Part shown: positions 43,000-52,115 of the stretch, in pieces
How the letters are laid out: each line of letters starts with the position of its first letter
How positions within the stretch are numbered: position 1 is the stretch's first letter
DNA from: an uncultured Bacteroidales bacterium
Lineage (GTDB): Bacteria > Bacteroidota > Bacteroidia > Bacteroidales > Bacteroidaceae
Reading direction: 5' to 3'
NCBI GenBank assembly: GCA_902779875.1
Contig: CACZCX010000004.1
Coordinates: 1 to 64,000, forward strand
DNA: 64,000 nt
Notes under the pieces: generated by a model
Databases searched by the model: none
Seen by the model: the letters and a program-made list of their open reading frames with translations, nothing else
Told to the model about the DNA's origin: nothing
Position numbers and translations under genes: made by a program

Positions 43000-44064
43000 T
43001 TACTCGTTCCAGATGTTCCAGGCAGCTACAGCCTGCTGTTCAAGCATATCCTTGCCACCCTTGGCCTGGGCTCCGTGCTCGCGTCCCTTCTTCATGAAGA
43101 GGGTCTCGTCGGGGTTGGCTATCACATCCAGCAGCAGATGCTTGTCAGTGACGAATCCGTAGGGGATATCGGGAGCCTGGTCCACATTGGGCCACATACC
43201 CAGAGGAGTGCAGTTCACGATCACGTCATAATCATCCATCACTGACGGTGAGAGCTCATAGTAGCCCATGATATCAAATGTGGAGTTGCGTGATACGAAC
43301 CTGGTCTCCAGTCCCAGCTGCTCCAAAGCGTACTTGACGGCCTGTGAGACGCCGCCCGTGCCCAGGATGAGAGCCTTTCTGTGACCCTCAAGCAGTTCCT
43401 TGAAAGAGACTGTGAAACCAATCCAGTCGGTGTTGTAACCTACCAGTTCGGTCTTGCCGTCCACGTGCAGCACCTTAACCGTATTTACGGCTCCGATGGC
43501 CTGGGCGGTCTCGTCAAGACGTGTCAGGTAGGGGATAATATCCTGTTTATAAGGTATTGTTACGTTGAATCCGCAAAGTTTGGGGTTTGAAGTGATACTG
43601 TCAAGCTGCTCTATGCTCTCAAGCTCATAGTTCTCATAGTAGGCACTCATGCCGTTCTCACTGAAGAACTTGTTGAATCGGGCCTTGGAGGCAGAATGTC
43701 CCAGAGGCTTTCCTATCAGACCGAACAGGCGGTCGTACTTGAGGTCATCGGCCGATACGGTATAGGTGCTTTTTGCGGGCTCCGGCTCTATGACAGTCTC
43801 GGGTTCCTCAGGTTCCGGCTCAAAGGTCTGTTCTGCCTCAACCGGCTCTTCAGCCTCCTGAGTCGGCTCAGACTGCCATGACCACTGGGGCTTGGTAGGC
43901 TCAGACGGTTCAATGGGCGGAAAGCCGTCATCCTCTTTCTGCGTAGTACGGTCCGTGGTGCTGTCACCGAACGGACTGTCACCGGGGTTGTTCAGCTTCT
44001 TGTTTACAGCCTGAACAAGCAGGAAAAAGAAAACGCCTAAAAACAGGACAAAACCGAAACCCAT
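43000..44064 (-). CDS. aroE: Shikimate dehydrogenase with N-terminal membrane anchor and acidic linker
   Basis: A 354-residue protein. Residues 1-21 form one hydrophobic helix (GFVLFLGVFFFLLVQAV). Residues 22-107 are a Pro/Glu/Thr-rich, acidic, probably disordered linker. The AroE enzyme starts near 108: GLIGKPLGHSASKARFN, NVTIPYK with catalytic Lys173, GYNTDWIGF with Asp213, and the NADP loop GTGGVSQAV (235-243). The enzyme part is about 247 residues, a normal full AroE. No Met, GTG or TTG start is available between the helix and the enzyme, so the anchored form seems to be the only product. The anchor with N-out/C-in topology would keep the enzyme at the cytoplasmic face. It lies 6 nt from purC. 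Confidence 0.88.
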   Translation of the reverse strand: MGFGFVLFLGVFFFLLVQAVNKKLNNPGDSPFGDSTTDRTTQKEDDGFPPIEPSEPTKPQWSWQSEPTQEAEEPVEAEQTFEPEPEEPETVIEPEPAKSTYTVSADDLKYDRLFGLIGKPLGHSASKARFNKFFSENGMSAYYENYELESIEQLDSITSNPKLCGFNVTIPYKQDIIPYLTRLDETAQAIGAVNTVKVLHVDGKTELVGYNTDWIGFTVSFKELLEGHRKALILGTGGVSQAVKYALEQLGLETRFVSRNSTFDIMGYYELSPSVMDDYDVIVNCTPLGMWPNVDQAPDIPYGFVTDKHLLLDVIANPDETLFMKKGREHGAQAKGGKDMLEQQAVAAWNIWNE

Positions 44065-44070
44065 AACTCC

Positions 44071-45015
44071 TTACTTTTTAGCAAGCCACTCGGTAACGTT
44101 CTTCTCAATGCGGGCAGCCAGGTCGGTGCCGCTCTCCTTGACGAATTTCTCACCTACGATATGCTCGTAGAGTTCGATATAACGCTCCGATACGCTTTCA
44201 GCGTACTCATCGGTAATCTCAGGCATAACCTGACCGGGCTGGTTCATGAAGTTATGCTCAATGAGCCACTGGCGAACGAACTCCTTGGAGAGCTGCTTCT
44301 GGGGCTCACCCTTCTCGAACTTCTCCTGATAGCCGTCGGCGTAGAAGTAACGTGAGCTGTCGGGGGTGTGGATCTCATCGATCAGGTAAACCTTGCCGTC
44401 ACGCTTACCGAACTCGTACTTGGTATCAACCAGGATGAGTCCTTTCTGTGCGGCAATCTCGGTACCGCGCTTAAAGAGGGCGCGTGTGTACTGCTCCATA
44501 ACCTCGTAATCCTCCTTGCTTACCAGGCCCTGCCTGATGATCTCCTCCTTGGAGATGTTCTCGTCATGACCCTCCTCAGCCTTGGTGGTGGGGGTGATGA
44601 GGGGCTCGGGGAACTTCTGGTTCTCCTTCATGCCCTCGGGCAGTATGTTGCCGCAAAGGTTACGGCATCCGTTCTTGTAGTCGCGCCAAGCAGAACCTGT
44701 CAGGTAACCGCGGATGATCATCTCCACGCGGAATCCCTCGCACTTGAGACCTACGGTAACCATAGGATCGGGAGTGGCGAGCTTCCAGTTGGGGCAGATG
44801 TCGGCGGTGGCATCCAGGAACTTGGCTGCTATCTGGTTGAGCACCTGACCCTTGAAGGGGATACCCTTGGGCAGGATAACGTCAAAGGCCGAAATACGGT
44901 CAGTGGCAACCATGACCATCAGGTCATCGTTAATGTTATACACATCACGGACCTTACCGTGATAAACACTCTTCTGTCCTTTGAACTCGAAATCAGTTCT
45001 TGTCAACGCTTTGCT
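44071..45015 (-). CDS. purC: Phosphoribosylaminoimidazole-succinocarboxamide synthase (SAICAR synthetase)
   Basis: A 314-residue enzyme that joins CAIR and aspartate. The family start is [15 protein letters not shown], then YHGKVRDVY (ATP loop), [36 protein letters not shown] and [12 protein letters not shown] with [15 protein letters not shown] set the start at 45015; a longer frame to 45081 adds 22 basic residues that overlap the end of phoH and do not belong to the family. The chosen start still overlaps phoH by 23 nt. This long form of PurC is typical for the phylum. Confidence 0.94.
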   Translation of the reverse strand, partial: SKALTRTDFEFKGQKSVYHGKVRDVYNINDDLMVMVATDRISAFDVILPKGIPFKGQVLNQIAAKFLDATADICPNWKLATPDPMVTVGLKCEGFRVEMIIRGYLTGSAWRDYKNGCRNLCGNILPEGMKENQKFPEPLITPTTKAEEGHDENISKEEIIRQGLVSKEDYEVMEQYTRALFKRGTEIAAQKGLILVDTKYEFGKRDGKVYLIDEIHTPDSSRYFYADGYQEKFEKGEPQKQLSKEFVRQWLIEHNFMNQPGQVMPEITDEYAESVSERYIELYEHIVGEKFVKESGTDLAARIEKNVTEWLAKK

Positions 45016-45991
45016 CATTGTTATCTTTTTTAAAAATTCTTTTCTCGTCTTTATGTGCCTGTTCGTATCGGTCGTACGCATCGACCACGCGTGTAACCAG
45101 CTTGTGGCGCACTATATCCTTCTTGGTCATGCGTATGATGCTGAGCCCCTCAACGCCTTCAAGTATGTCAAGGGCCTGTACCAGACCCGATATCTGCGTA
45201 GGCGGCAGGTCTATCTGGGTGAGGTCACCGGTGACTATCATCTTGGTGTTCCAGCCCATACGTGTAAGGAACATCTTGATCTGCTGCGGGGTGGTGTTCT
45301 GAGCCTCGTCAAGAATCACAACCGCATCATTCAGGGTACGTCCGCGCATGAAAGCCAGAGGTGCAATCTGAATAATGTTCAGGTCCATGTACTCCTTGAG
45401 CTTGGCTGTGGGAATCATGTCCTGGAGGGCGTCGTAGAGAGGCTGGAGGAACGGGTCGATCTTTTCGCGCATATCGCCGGGCAGGAATCCCAGCTTCTCG
45501 CCGGCCTCGACAGCGGGACGGCACAGCACGATACGCTTGACCTCCTTGTTCTTGAGGGCGCGTACGGCAAGCGCGATTGCCGTGTAGGTCTTACCTGAAC
45601 CGGCAGGGCCGATGGCAAACAGCATGTCGTGGTCAGTATAATCCGTGACCAGTTTTTTCTGATTTACGCTGCGGGGGAGTATGGGGCGGCCTGTTACACC
45701 GAACAGTATGACCTCGGAGTCTTTCTGGCCCGACGGGTCCTGGCCGTTCACAATGTCGACAATCACCTCTTCCTTGAGTGAGTTGTACTTGGCGCAGTAT
45801 TCCTCAAGTCTGAGTACAGCCTGTTCCAGACGCGATATCTCCTCGTCATCACCCATGATACGGAGCACGTTGCCGCGACCTACTATGCGAAGCTTGGGGA
45901 ACAAAGCCTTGAGCAGTTGCATATTAGTGTTGTTGACTCCGTAGAACACCGCGGGGTCAGCGTCATTCAGGACAAGGTGCTTTTCTATCAT
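44993..45991 (-). CDS. phoH: PhoH-family ATPase
   Basis: A 332-residue PhoH-like protein (YbeZ type). It has an N-terminal KH-like region (residues 1-100), then the P-loop [18 protein letters not shown], the conserved [38 protein letters not shown] (Walker B) and [13 protein letters not shown]. PhoH proteins bind RNA and are linked to ribosome and RNA maintenance; the exact role is unsettled. Its end overlaps purC. The -7 box TAACTTTG lies 20 nt upstream at 46011-46018. Confidence 0.93.
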   Translation of the reverse strand: MIEKHLVLNDADPAVFYGVNNTNMQLLKALFPKLRIVGRGNVLRIMGDDEEISRLEQAVLRLEEYCAKYNSLKEEVIVDIVNGQDPSGQKDSEVILFGVTGRPILPRSVNQKKLVTDYTDHDMLFAIGPAGSGKTYTAIALAVRALKNKEVKRIVLCRPAVEAGEKLGFLPGDMREKIDPFLQPLYDALQDMIPTAKLKEYMDLNIIQIAPLAFMRGRTLNDAVVILDEAQNTTPQQIKMFLTRMGWNTKMIVTGDLTQIDLPPTQISGLVQALDILEGVEGLSIIRMTKKDIVRHKLVTRVVDAYDRYEQAHKDEKRIFKKDNNEQSVDKN

Positions 45992-46010
45992 AAAATCAGT
46001 TATCGTGCCG

Positions 46011-46018
46011 CAAAGTTA
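46011..46018 (-). promoter_or_regulatory. -7 box for phoH-purC-aroE-purM
   Basis: TAACTTTG on the minus strand, 20 nt before the phoH ATG, matches TAnnTTTG. A TTTG lies upstream but at 23 nt rather than 19. Confidence 0.5.
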
Positions 46019-46067
46019 CCCAATTATTGTGTAATAAACGGCAAAACTCAAGCCAAAAACAATGGCT

Positions 46068-46826
46068 TTACTGTTTTACGACAGGGCGGATGTTGAGACC
46101 CAGATATCTTTCCTGATAGATCTCTCTTTCAAGCACGTCTATCTTGGTAGTGTGGTTGAGTCTCATTACGTTTGCGTTGGTGGGTGAGGCGGTCTTGATG
46201 GTGTTCAGCCAGTAGAAACCCCACTTCTTGTTGTGAAGGTTTTTCTCGTAGTCCATGAGTCCGGCCAGGGGCATGAAAATGCTGTTGCCCTCGTGTTCCC
46301 TCATCTTGCTTGTGAGCAGGAAACCGGGCTTGCCTTTATACTTGCAGTATCTGACCGTACATTTCATGAGCTCCAGATACTGGTCCTCGGTGGGAGTCTT
46401 CCAGTTTCCGCCCATATAGTGTGCTACGGGGTCATCGGACTCCTGCATCTTGGAGAGGTTGTCGGGTTGTCTTGATACTGCCATGCTCTCTACGGTGCAG
46501 TATTTTGATATTCTGTGTCCACGCTCGTCATACCAGGCGTAGTTGGTCTCCTTGTACTCATCCTTGATGACGGTGTCGGCCCATGCCAGGTAGTAGCCGG
46601 TCTCTGAGGGGTTGTTGGCGCCCAGGTTGCACTTGGCCCAGAGTGTTCCGGAATAGAAACCCATGTCAACTGCCTCATACATAACGCTGTCTGCGCCCAT
46701 CACGAGCACAATACCCTTGTTGAGGTCGCTGTCAGAAATCTGTAATACCTCATCTTCCTTTTCGCAACCGGATAATACAGACAAGGAGGTGAGCAGAAGT
46801 GAGGTAGCAATCAAATACTTTTTCAT
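46068..46826 (-). CDS. Lipoprotein with FISUMP-like domain
   Basis: A 252-residue lipoprotein (Cys21 in VLSGC). The pattern VDMGFYSGTLWAKCNLGANNP, then GYYLAWAD, NWKTPTEDQYLELM and a C-terminal GLNIRPVVKQ is that of the Fibrobacter succinogenes major paralogous (FISUMP)-like domain found in many Bacteroidota surface lipoproteins. The role is unknown. It is a single gene with a near-consensus -7 box (TAACTTCG on the minus strand near 46875-46882). Confidence 0.75.
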   Translation of the reverse strand: MKKYLIATSLLLTSLSVLSGCEKEDEVLQISDSDLNKGIVLVMGADSVMYEAVDMGFYSGTLWAKCNLGANNPSETGYYLAWADTVIKDEYKETNYAWYDERGHRISKYCTVESMAVSRQPDNLSKMQESDDPVAHYMGGNWKTPTEDQYLELMKCTVRYCKYKGKPGFLLTSKMREHEGNSIFMPLAGLMDYEKNLHNKKWGFYWLNTIKTASPTNANVMRLNHTTKIDVLEREIYQERYLGLNIRPVVKQ

Positions 46827-46917
46827 TTGGAGTAGGTGTTTGTTTTGGTTAGTGTCTTTTTTAGGTTACGGCTGCGAAGTTATTAAAAATCCGTTCAGAT
46901 TGAACCTTGTGGCCTGA

Positions 46918-47607
46918 TTATCTGACGGCACAATACATACGGCACACGCCGAACATGAACTGACGGGCGCGAACGGTGCTGAATCCTGCCTCACGCAGCA
47001 TGGGTATGAATTTCTCCGGCAGGGGGAACTTGAGTATTGAGTCGGGCAGATATGTGAACGCTCCGGTGTTGCCAGTCATGCCTGCGCCGATCTTGGGCAG
47101 GACCTTGAGCGAGTAAAACTTGTAGAAGCTGAAAATAAGCCTGTTCTTGGGGTAGGAGAGTTCCAGTATGACCAGCTTTCCGCCGGGTTTGAGCACACGG
47201 CGCATCTCCCTGAGGCCCTGCATGAGATTCTCAAAGTTGCGCACACCGAACGCCACGCATACACGGTCAAAGGTCTCATCCTCAAAACGGAGGTTCTCCG
47301 CATCGCCCACCTCGAGTTCTATGGGCAGCCCCTGACATTTGGCGCGACCCACCTCAAGCATGCCCTCTGAGAGGTCGATGCCCGTGACCTGCGTACCTGC
47401 GGCGGCCTTACGTGTCACCGCAATGGCAAAGTCGGCTGTACCGGTGGCTACATCAAGCACGCGTATGGGCGTCTTGGTATCGGCTATCTCACGTACCGCC
47501 TTACGGCGCCATGAACGGTCGGCTCCGAATGATGATATGTGGTTGAATCGGTCGTACTTGACTGCGATGTCATCAAAAAGTTCGCGTATTCCTTCTTTCT
47601 TGGGCAT
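46918..47607 (-). CDS. ubiE: Demethylmenaquinone methyltransferase
   Basis: A 229-residue class I SAM methyltransferase of the UbiE/MenG family: FDDIAVKYDRFNHISSFGAD at the start, RVLDVATGTADFAI (SAM motif I), VGDAENLRFEDETFDRVCVAFGVRNFENL and LKPGGKLVILELSYPK. It does the last step of menaquinone synthesis. It sits 2 nt downstream of menA, which makes its substrate, so here the menaquinone role is clear. A weak hairpin with T-run follows at 46884-46905. Confidence 0.95.
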   Translation of the reverse strand: MPKKEGIRELFDDIAVKYDRFNHISSFGADRSWRRKAVREIADTKTPIRVLDVATGTADFAIAVTRKAAAGTQVTGIDLSEGMLEVGRAKCQGLPIELEVGDAENLRFEDETFDRVCVAFGVRNFENLMQGLREMRRVLKPGGKLVILELSYPKNRLIFSFYKFYSLKVLPKIGAGMTGNTGAFTYLPDSILKFPLPEKFIPMLREAGFSTVRARQFMFGVCRMYCAVR

Positions 47608-47609
47608 AA

Positions 47610-48506
47610 TTACATGAGTATATATCCGGTGCCTGCGAGCAGGGCAAAAATGAAAGTCGATATCACCAGCATGGGCAGCATGGGGTCGAGTGCCTTGGAG
47701 TCAAGCCTCCATACTCCCGTGAGATGCTTTATGTAAAGAGGTGCGGTGAGCACGTAGAGGTAGGGCAGAAGGCCCCTGGTCCTCAGGATGGTGAACGTGA
47801 GCATGAGCAGCCATCCCGTTATAATAAGTATGGTGTGGTAGATTTTGGCGTTTTTCTTACCTATCCTTAAGGGAATCGTGGTGCGGTTGGCGGCATCGGA
47901 CTCCATGTCACGGATGTTGTTCACGTTGAGCACTCCCACTGAGAACAGCCCGATGGCGGCTCCGGGCAGGAGAGTCCATAATCCGATATCGTGTGACGCC
48001 ACGAAATAACCGCCGGTTACGGGAACAAGACCGAAGAATGTGAACACGAACAGGTCGCCCAGGCCACGGTAACCGTAGGGGTTCTTGCCCAAAGTGTAGT
48101 GCATGGCCGCCCAGATGGCAAGTCCGCCCAGGACTACCAGTGATTCCGATTCAATGCAGAATATGGTCTTGAATGAGGCTCTAATCATACCCAGGCCGAG
48201 TATCATGCAGACCAGGACCGTGATCCTTATGCATGAACGCATCTCATCCTCTGTGAGTCCGCCCTCCTGCATGCTGTACTGCGGACCGTTACGGTCGTCG
48301 CTGTCCACTCCGCTGAGCCAGTCACCGAGCTCATTTGACAAATTTGAAAGTATTTGCAACGAAACCGTAGTCATTACAGTGAGCAGAATCACATACCAGG
48401 GCACGTCATGACCCTGGCAGGCCAGCATCAGACCCAGCGCTATCCCCGCCGTAGAGAGCGGCAGAGTCCTGAGCCTCATAGATCGGATTACAGCTTTTGA
48501 ATTCAT
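47610..48506 (-). CDS. menA: 1,4-dihydroxy-2-naphthoate polyprenyltransferase
   Basis: A 298-residue UbiA-family integral membrane prenyltransferase with about nine TM helices. The first Asp-rich motif is NLSNELGDWLSGVDSDDRNG, and the second lies in NVNNIRDMESDAANRTTI. It attaches the isoprenoid chain to DHNA at the inner membrane to give demethylmenaquinone. It forms a two-gene operon with ubiE/menG. Confidence 0.95.
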   Translation of the reverse strand: MNSKAVIRSMRLRTLPLSTAGIALGLMLACQGHDVPWYVILLTVMTTVSLQILSNLSNELGDWLSGVDSDDRNGPQYSMQEGGLTEDEMRSCIRITVLVCMILGLGMIRASFKTIFCIESESLVVLGGLAIWAAMHYTLGKNPYGYRGLGDLFVFTFFGLVPVTGGYFVASHDIGLWTLLPGAAIGLFSVGVLNVNNIRDMESDAANRTTIPLRIGKKNAKIYHTILIITGWLLMLTFTILRTRGLLPYLYVLTAPLYIKHLTGVWRLDSKALDPMLPMLVISTFIFALLAGTGYILM

Positions 48507-48579
48507 ACTGCAAAGTTAAGAAATAAAAACGCACATTACGCAGGTTCAAACGTATTGGAGCGAGTGAGTATACGAACGA

Positions 48580-48680
48580 GACCGCGGTCCCGGAGGGCCA
48601 CCTTTCGCGAAGCGAAATAAAAAAAGGAGGAGCTGGAAAACCCTTGGGTTTTCCTCGAGTCCGTCCAGGTGCCTCCAAAC
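48580..48680. repeat. Chain of small palindromes with an inverted tRNA-Cys 3'-end copy
   Basis: This stretch holds GACCGCGGTC (48580-48589), TTTCGCgaaGCGAAA (48603-48617) and GGAAAACCCttGGGTTTTCC (48635-48654). It ends with CGAGTCCGTCCAGGTGCC onward (48656-48680), which matches the tRNA-Cys 3' half and acceptor (minus strand 48735-48712) with one inserted and two changed bases but in the opposite orientation. GGAGG and CTGG upstream also pair with CCAG and CCTCC of that copy. No ORF of note. Confidence 0.65.
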
Positions 48681-48708
48681 AAAAAATCGGCCCGAAAAGG
48701 GTCGATTT
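48681..48708 (-). terminator. Terminator after tRNA-Cys
   Basis: On the minus strand AAATCG(a)CCC, a TTTTC loop, GGG(c)CGATT then a T-run. It lies directly downstream of the tRNA 3' end and in the loop of the larger inverted repeat formed by the tRNA copy. Confidence 0.75.
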
Positions 48709-48714
48709 CTTGCT

Positions 48715-48788
48715 TGGAGGTACCTGGCGGACTCGAACCGCCGTACTCGGTTTTGCAGACCGATACCTAGCCGCTCGGTCAAGGTACC
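48715..48788 (-). tRNA. tRNA-Cys (anticodon GCA)
   Basis: Read on the minus strand: acceptor GGTACCT pairs with AGGTACC, D arm ACC/GGT, anticodon arm TCGGT-CTGCAAA-ACCGA with anticodon GCA, T arm GGCGG-TTCGAGT-CCGCC, discriminator T, and an encoded CCA. Length is 71 nt without CCA. The -7 box at 48806-48813 on the minus strand is the likely promoter. Confidence 0.95.
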
Positions 48789-48805
48789 ATTTGCGTTTGC
48801 GGTTG

Positions 48806-48813
48806 CAAAGGTA
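48806..48813 (-). promoter_or_regulatory. -7 box for tRNA-Cys
   Basis: TACCTTTG on the minus strand, 17 nt before the tRNA 5' end, matches TAnnTTTG exactly. Confidence 0.55.
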
Positions 48814-49048
48814 ATCAAAGTTTTGATATCCTCCCTAAGCTATACCAATTTTATTTTCAAAAAAGTTAACCCTCACTGCAAATAGCTAAAACATAAAACG
48901 ATTTGACGTTTTAGCTACAATGATGGAACATTGACGAATTATTTTGAAAAGTGATAATTGATTGTGAAATGAGTTAATATATACTTTTGTTACCGGATAA
49001 AACGCAAATACTTTATCAGATACCCTTTTCCAATAATTGAAAGAAACA
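48814..49048. other. AT-rich intergenic region without a recognised gene
   Basis: No ORF with family features and no RNA gene could be found. There is an imperfect inverted repeat AGCTAAAACataaaacgattTGACGTTTTAGCT near 48882-48916. The composition is clearly more AT-rich than the surrounding genes. Confidence 0.5.
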
Positions 49049-49085
49049 ACTCCCTTTTGAAGTCAAATTCAAAAGGGAGTGTTTT
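49049..49085 (-). terminator. Strong terminator after clpB, usable in both directions
   Basis: Perfect 13-bp arms ACTCCCTTTTGAA (49049-49061) and TTCAAAAGGGAGT (49068-49080) with a 6-nt loop. It lies 8 nt after the clpB stop and has T-rich flanks on both sides. Confidence 0.85.
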
Positions 49086-49088
49086 ATT

Positions 49089-51245
49089 TTAGCCGAATAT
49101 CAGCTCTCCGTTACGTGCAGAAGCCGTTACAGGCTTGCTACGGTCAATCTCACCAGACAGGATCATTGTAGAGAGACGGTTGAGCAGCAGCGTCTGCATG
49201 GCACGTTTTACAGGACGTGCACCGAACTCCGGATCATATCCGGCCTTTGACATGAGGTCTATCGCGGAATCATCGACAGTAAGATTGATTCCGTTTTCGG
49301 CAAGCATACGGCATACGCTCTGAGCCTGGAGTTTTACGATGTCATGAATCTCCGACTCGCGCAGCGGCATGAATACCACAGTCTCGTCAATACGGTTCAG
49401 GAACTCCGGACGTATGGTCTGCTTGAGCATGTCGAGCAGATGATGGCGTGTCTCGTCAAGCCACTCCTGGCGGCTGGCATCGGAGGCGCCTATCTGAGCC
49501 GAACGCTCACGTATGTAATCACTGCCCAGGTTGCTTGTCATTATTATAATGGTGTTCTTGAAGTTTACCGTACGGCCCTTGTTGTCGGTCAGACGGCCGT
49601 CATCAAGTACCTGAAGCAGTATGTTGAATACATCGGGGTGAGCCTTCTCAATCTCATCGAACAGTACGACGGAGTAGGGCTTGCGGCGTACGGCCTCGGT
49701 GAGCTGTCCGCCCTCGTCATAACCTACGTATCCGGGAGGTGCTCCAATGAGTCGGGTCACTGAGAATTTCTCCTGATATTCGCTCATATCTATCCTGGTC
49801 ATGAGCTTCTCGTCATTGAACAGGTATTCGGCCAGAGCCTTGGCCAGCTCGGTCTTACCTACACCGGTGGTGCCCAGGAATATGAAACTGCCTATGGGTC
49901 GTTTGGGGTCCTGCAGTCCGGCACGGCTACGGCGGACTGCGTTGGCAACGGCGCTTATGGCCTCCTCCTGACCGATGACACGCTTGTGCAGCTCATCTTC
50001 AAGGTGCAGAAGCTTTTCGCGCTCGCTCTCCAGCATACGGTTCACGGGTATTCCGGTCCAGCGCGATACGACCTCGGCTATATCATCGGCGGTGACCTCC
50101 TCCTTGACCAGGGCGCTGTCTCCCTGCTTGCTGTGAAGTTCCTCCTGGATGCGGGCTATATCGGCCTCAAGTTCCTTGAGCTTGCCGTAACGGATCTCGG
50201 CCACACGGCCGTAGTTGCCGTCACGCTCGGCGTTATCGGCCTCTATCTTAAGCTGTTCTATGCTCTGCTTGTCCTGCTGTATCTTTGATACAAGGGCCTT
50301 CTCGGACTCCCACTTGCCGCGTATCTCCTTCTCCTGGCCCTGCAGCTGCTCAATCTCGGCGTTGAGCTGCTTGAGCTTGACTGTGTCGTTCTCGCGCTTG
50401 ATGGCGGCACGCTCTATCTCGAGCTGCTTGAGTCGACGGGTAATCTCATCGAGCTCCTCAGGTACGGAGTTGCGCTCCATACGCAGTTTGGCGGCGGCCT
50501 CATCCATAAGGTCAATGGCCTTGTCGGGGAGGAATCGCTCGGTGATGTAACGGTTGGAGAGCTCTACGGCGGCTATCACGGCCTCATCCATGATACGGAC
50601 CTTGTGATGGTTCTCGTAGCGCTCCTTGATTCCGCGCAGTATGGAGATTGAGCTCTGTACGTCGGGTTCATCGACCATGACGGTCTGGAATCGGCGCTCC
50701 AGGGCCTTGTCCTTTTCAAAGTACTTCTGATACTCGTTCAGGGTGGTGGCACCTATGGCGCGCAGATCACCGCGGGCCAGGGCAGGCTTGAGGATGTTGG
50801 CGGCATCCATGGCGCCCTCGCCGGCTCCGGCACCCACCAGAGTGTGTATCTCATCTATGAACAGGATGTAGTTTCCGTCGGACTGGATGACCTCGTTGAT
50901 TACGCCCTTGAGACGCTCCTCAAATTCACCTTTGTACTTGGCACCGGCCACGAGGGCACCCATGTCGAGCGAATATACTGTCTTTGACTTAAGGTTCTCG
51001 GGTACGTCACCGCGTACGATACGCTGGGCGAGACCCTCTATGATGGCGGTCTTACCTGTACCCGGTTCACCTATTAATATAGGATTGTTCTTGGTTCGGC
51101 GGCTCAGAATCTGGAGAACACGCCTTATCTCCTCGTCACGGCCTATCACCGGATCGAGCTTACCCTTACGCGCACGCTCATTAAGGTTAATGGCGAACTG
51201 CTCCAGGTTCTGGGGTTTGTTCTGATTGTTCTGGTTGTATTCCAT
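49089..51245 (-). CDS. clpB: ClpB-type disaggregase lacking the N-terminal domain
   Basis: A 718-residue AAA+ protein. After a short Asn/Gln-rich tail ([13 protein letters not shown]) it goes straight into D1: Walker A GEPGTGKT (59-66), [11 protein letters not shown], then the coiled-coil M domain (about 255-375), and D2 with [21 protein letters not shown] and TSNLGSD. The M domain identifies ClpB rather than ClpA/ClpC. The usual 140-150-residue Clp_N substrate domain is absent; upstream DNA does not encode it in any frame. The start at 51245 is chosen for the AAA-proximal extension; an ATG at 51311 adds 22 residues of non-family sequence. Upstream inverted repeats may be regulatory. With DnaK/J it would resolve aggregates. 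Confidence 0.9.
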   Translation of the reverse strand: MEYNQNNQNKPQNLEQFAINLNERARKGKLDPVIGRDEEIRRVLQILSRRTKNNPILIGEPGTGKTAIIEGLAQRIVRGDVPENLKSKTVYSLDMGALVAGAKYKGEFEERLKGVINEVIQSDGNYILFIDEIHTLVGAGAGEGAMDAANILKPALARGDLRAIGATTLNEYQKYFEKDKALERRFQTVMVDEPDVQSSISILRGIKERYENHHKVRIMDEAVIAAVELSNRYITERFLPDKAIDLMDEAAAKLRMERNSVPEELDEITRRLKQLEIERAAIKRENDTVKLKQLNAEIEQLQGQEKEIRGKWESEKALVSKIQQDKQSIEQLKIEADNAERDGNYGRVAEIRYGKLKELEADIARIQEELHSKQGDSALVKEEVTADDIAEVVSRWTGIPVNRMLESEREKLLHLEDELHKRVIGQEEAISAVANAVRRSRAGLQDPKRPIGSFIFLGTTGVGKTELAKALAEYLFNDEKLMTRIDMSEYQEKFSVTRLIGAPPGYVGYDEGGQLTEAVRRKPYSVVLFDEIEKAHPDVFNILLQVLDDGRLTDNKGRTVNFKNTIIIMTSNLGSDYIRERSAQIGASDASRQEWLDETRHHLLDMLKQTIRPEFLNRIDETVVFMPLRESEIHDIVKLQAQSVCRMLAENGINLTVDDSAIDLMSKAGYDPEFGARPVKRAMQTLLLNRLSTMILSGEIDRSKPVTASARNGELIFG

Positions 51246-51300
51246 AGTCTTATAATTTTGATTTCTATGGAATGACACGCAACAAACAAGCCACAATCCG

Positions 51301-51323
51301 TTCTGCGACAAAATGTCGTAGAA
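51301..51323. promoter_or_regulatory. Inverted repeat upstream of clpB
   Basis: TTCTGCGACA-AAA-TGTCGTAGAA has 10-bp arms with one mismatch and a 3-nt spacer. A second, smaller palindrome (CTGACAG...CAATCAG, 51337-51355) lies next to it. No TAnnTTTG box is seen in this gap, so clpB may be under separate heat-shock-type control. The binding protein is unknown. Confidence 0.45.
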
Positions 51324-51380
51324 TTTGGATGTACTGCTGACAGATTGACAATCAGCGCTTTAGCAAAAGTTTGGTAATGA

Positions 51381-52115
51381 TTAAGCCAGTCTTTGCTTAA
51401 CTATCTCATACATAAGGACTCCGGCGGCGACGGAGACGTTCAGGGACTCTATCTTGCCCAGGATAGGTATGCGTGCCCATTCGTCACACAGGGCCAGATG
51501 CTCCTGCGGTATACCTTTGTCCTCGGCTCCCATGATGAGGCATACGGGACCGGTGTAATCACCTTTGGTGTAGTCCTTGTCGCCCTTCTCTGTTGCGCCT
51601 ACAATGCGGATTCCGCTGTTCTTGAGGAACCTTATGGTCTGAGATATCTGGTTCTCACGGCACACTGGCAGGGTGTGGAGTGCACCGGCCGATGTCTTGA
51701 TGGCATCGGCATTCACGCTTACGCTGTTACGTGACGGGATTATTATGGCGTCCACGCCCGCGCACTCGGCGGTACGGGCAATGGCTCCGAAGTTACGTAC
51801 GTCGGTCACGCCGTCCAGCAGTACAAAGAAGGGGTCCTTGCCCTCCTCAAAGAGCATGGGTACCAGATCCTCCACGTGCTGGTATGTAATCTGGGTGGTG
51901 AATGCAATCACACCCTGGTGGTTCTTGCGTGTTATGCGGTTAAGTTTCTCTACGGGAACGCGCTGAACAGGTATGTCCAGTCCCTTGATTGCTGCGAACA
52001 GTTCACGTGAAAGCTCGCTCTGCATATCTTTTTTAACGAGCAGTCGGTCAATCTCCTTACCGGCCTCTACGGCCTCAATCACGGCACGTATGCCGAATAT
52101 CATTTCATCTTCCAT
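51381..52115 (-). CDS. rlmB: 23S rRNA (guanosine-2'-O-)-methyltransferase (SpoU/TrmH family)
   Basis: A 244-residue SPOUT enzyme with an N-terminal substrate-binding domain (FGIRAVIEAVEAGKEIDRLL) and the knotted SAM domain. Motif 1 is NFGAIARTAE, motif 2 IMGAEDKGI and motif 3 IESLNVSVAAGVLMYE. RlmB methylates G2251 in the peptidyl-transferase region; assignment to that site rather than another rRNA target is by family. It overlaps the recN end by 11 nt. Confidence 0.92.
   Translation of the reverse strand: MEDEMIFGIRAVIEAVEAGKEIDRLLVKKDMQSELSRELFAAIKGLDIPVQRVPVEKLNRITRKNHQGVIAFTTQITYQHVEDLVPMLFEEGKDPFFVLLDGVTDVRNFGAIARTAECAGVDAIIIPSRNSVSVNADAIKTSAGALHTLPVCRENQISQTIRFLKNSGIRIVGATEKGDKDYTKGDYTGPVCLIMGAEDKGIPQEHLALCDEWARIPILGKIESLNVSVAAGVLMYEIVKQRLA

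Noticed and set aside
48406..48818. Two 90-residue minus-strand ORFs near menA and tRNA-Cys
   Set aside because: They run through the palindrome chain, the terminator and the tRNA gene; sequences have no family features.
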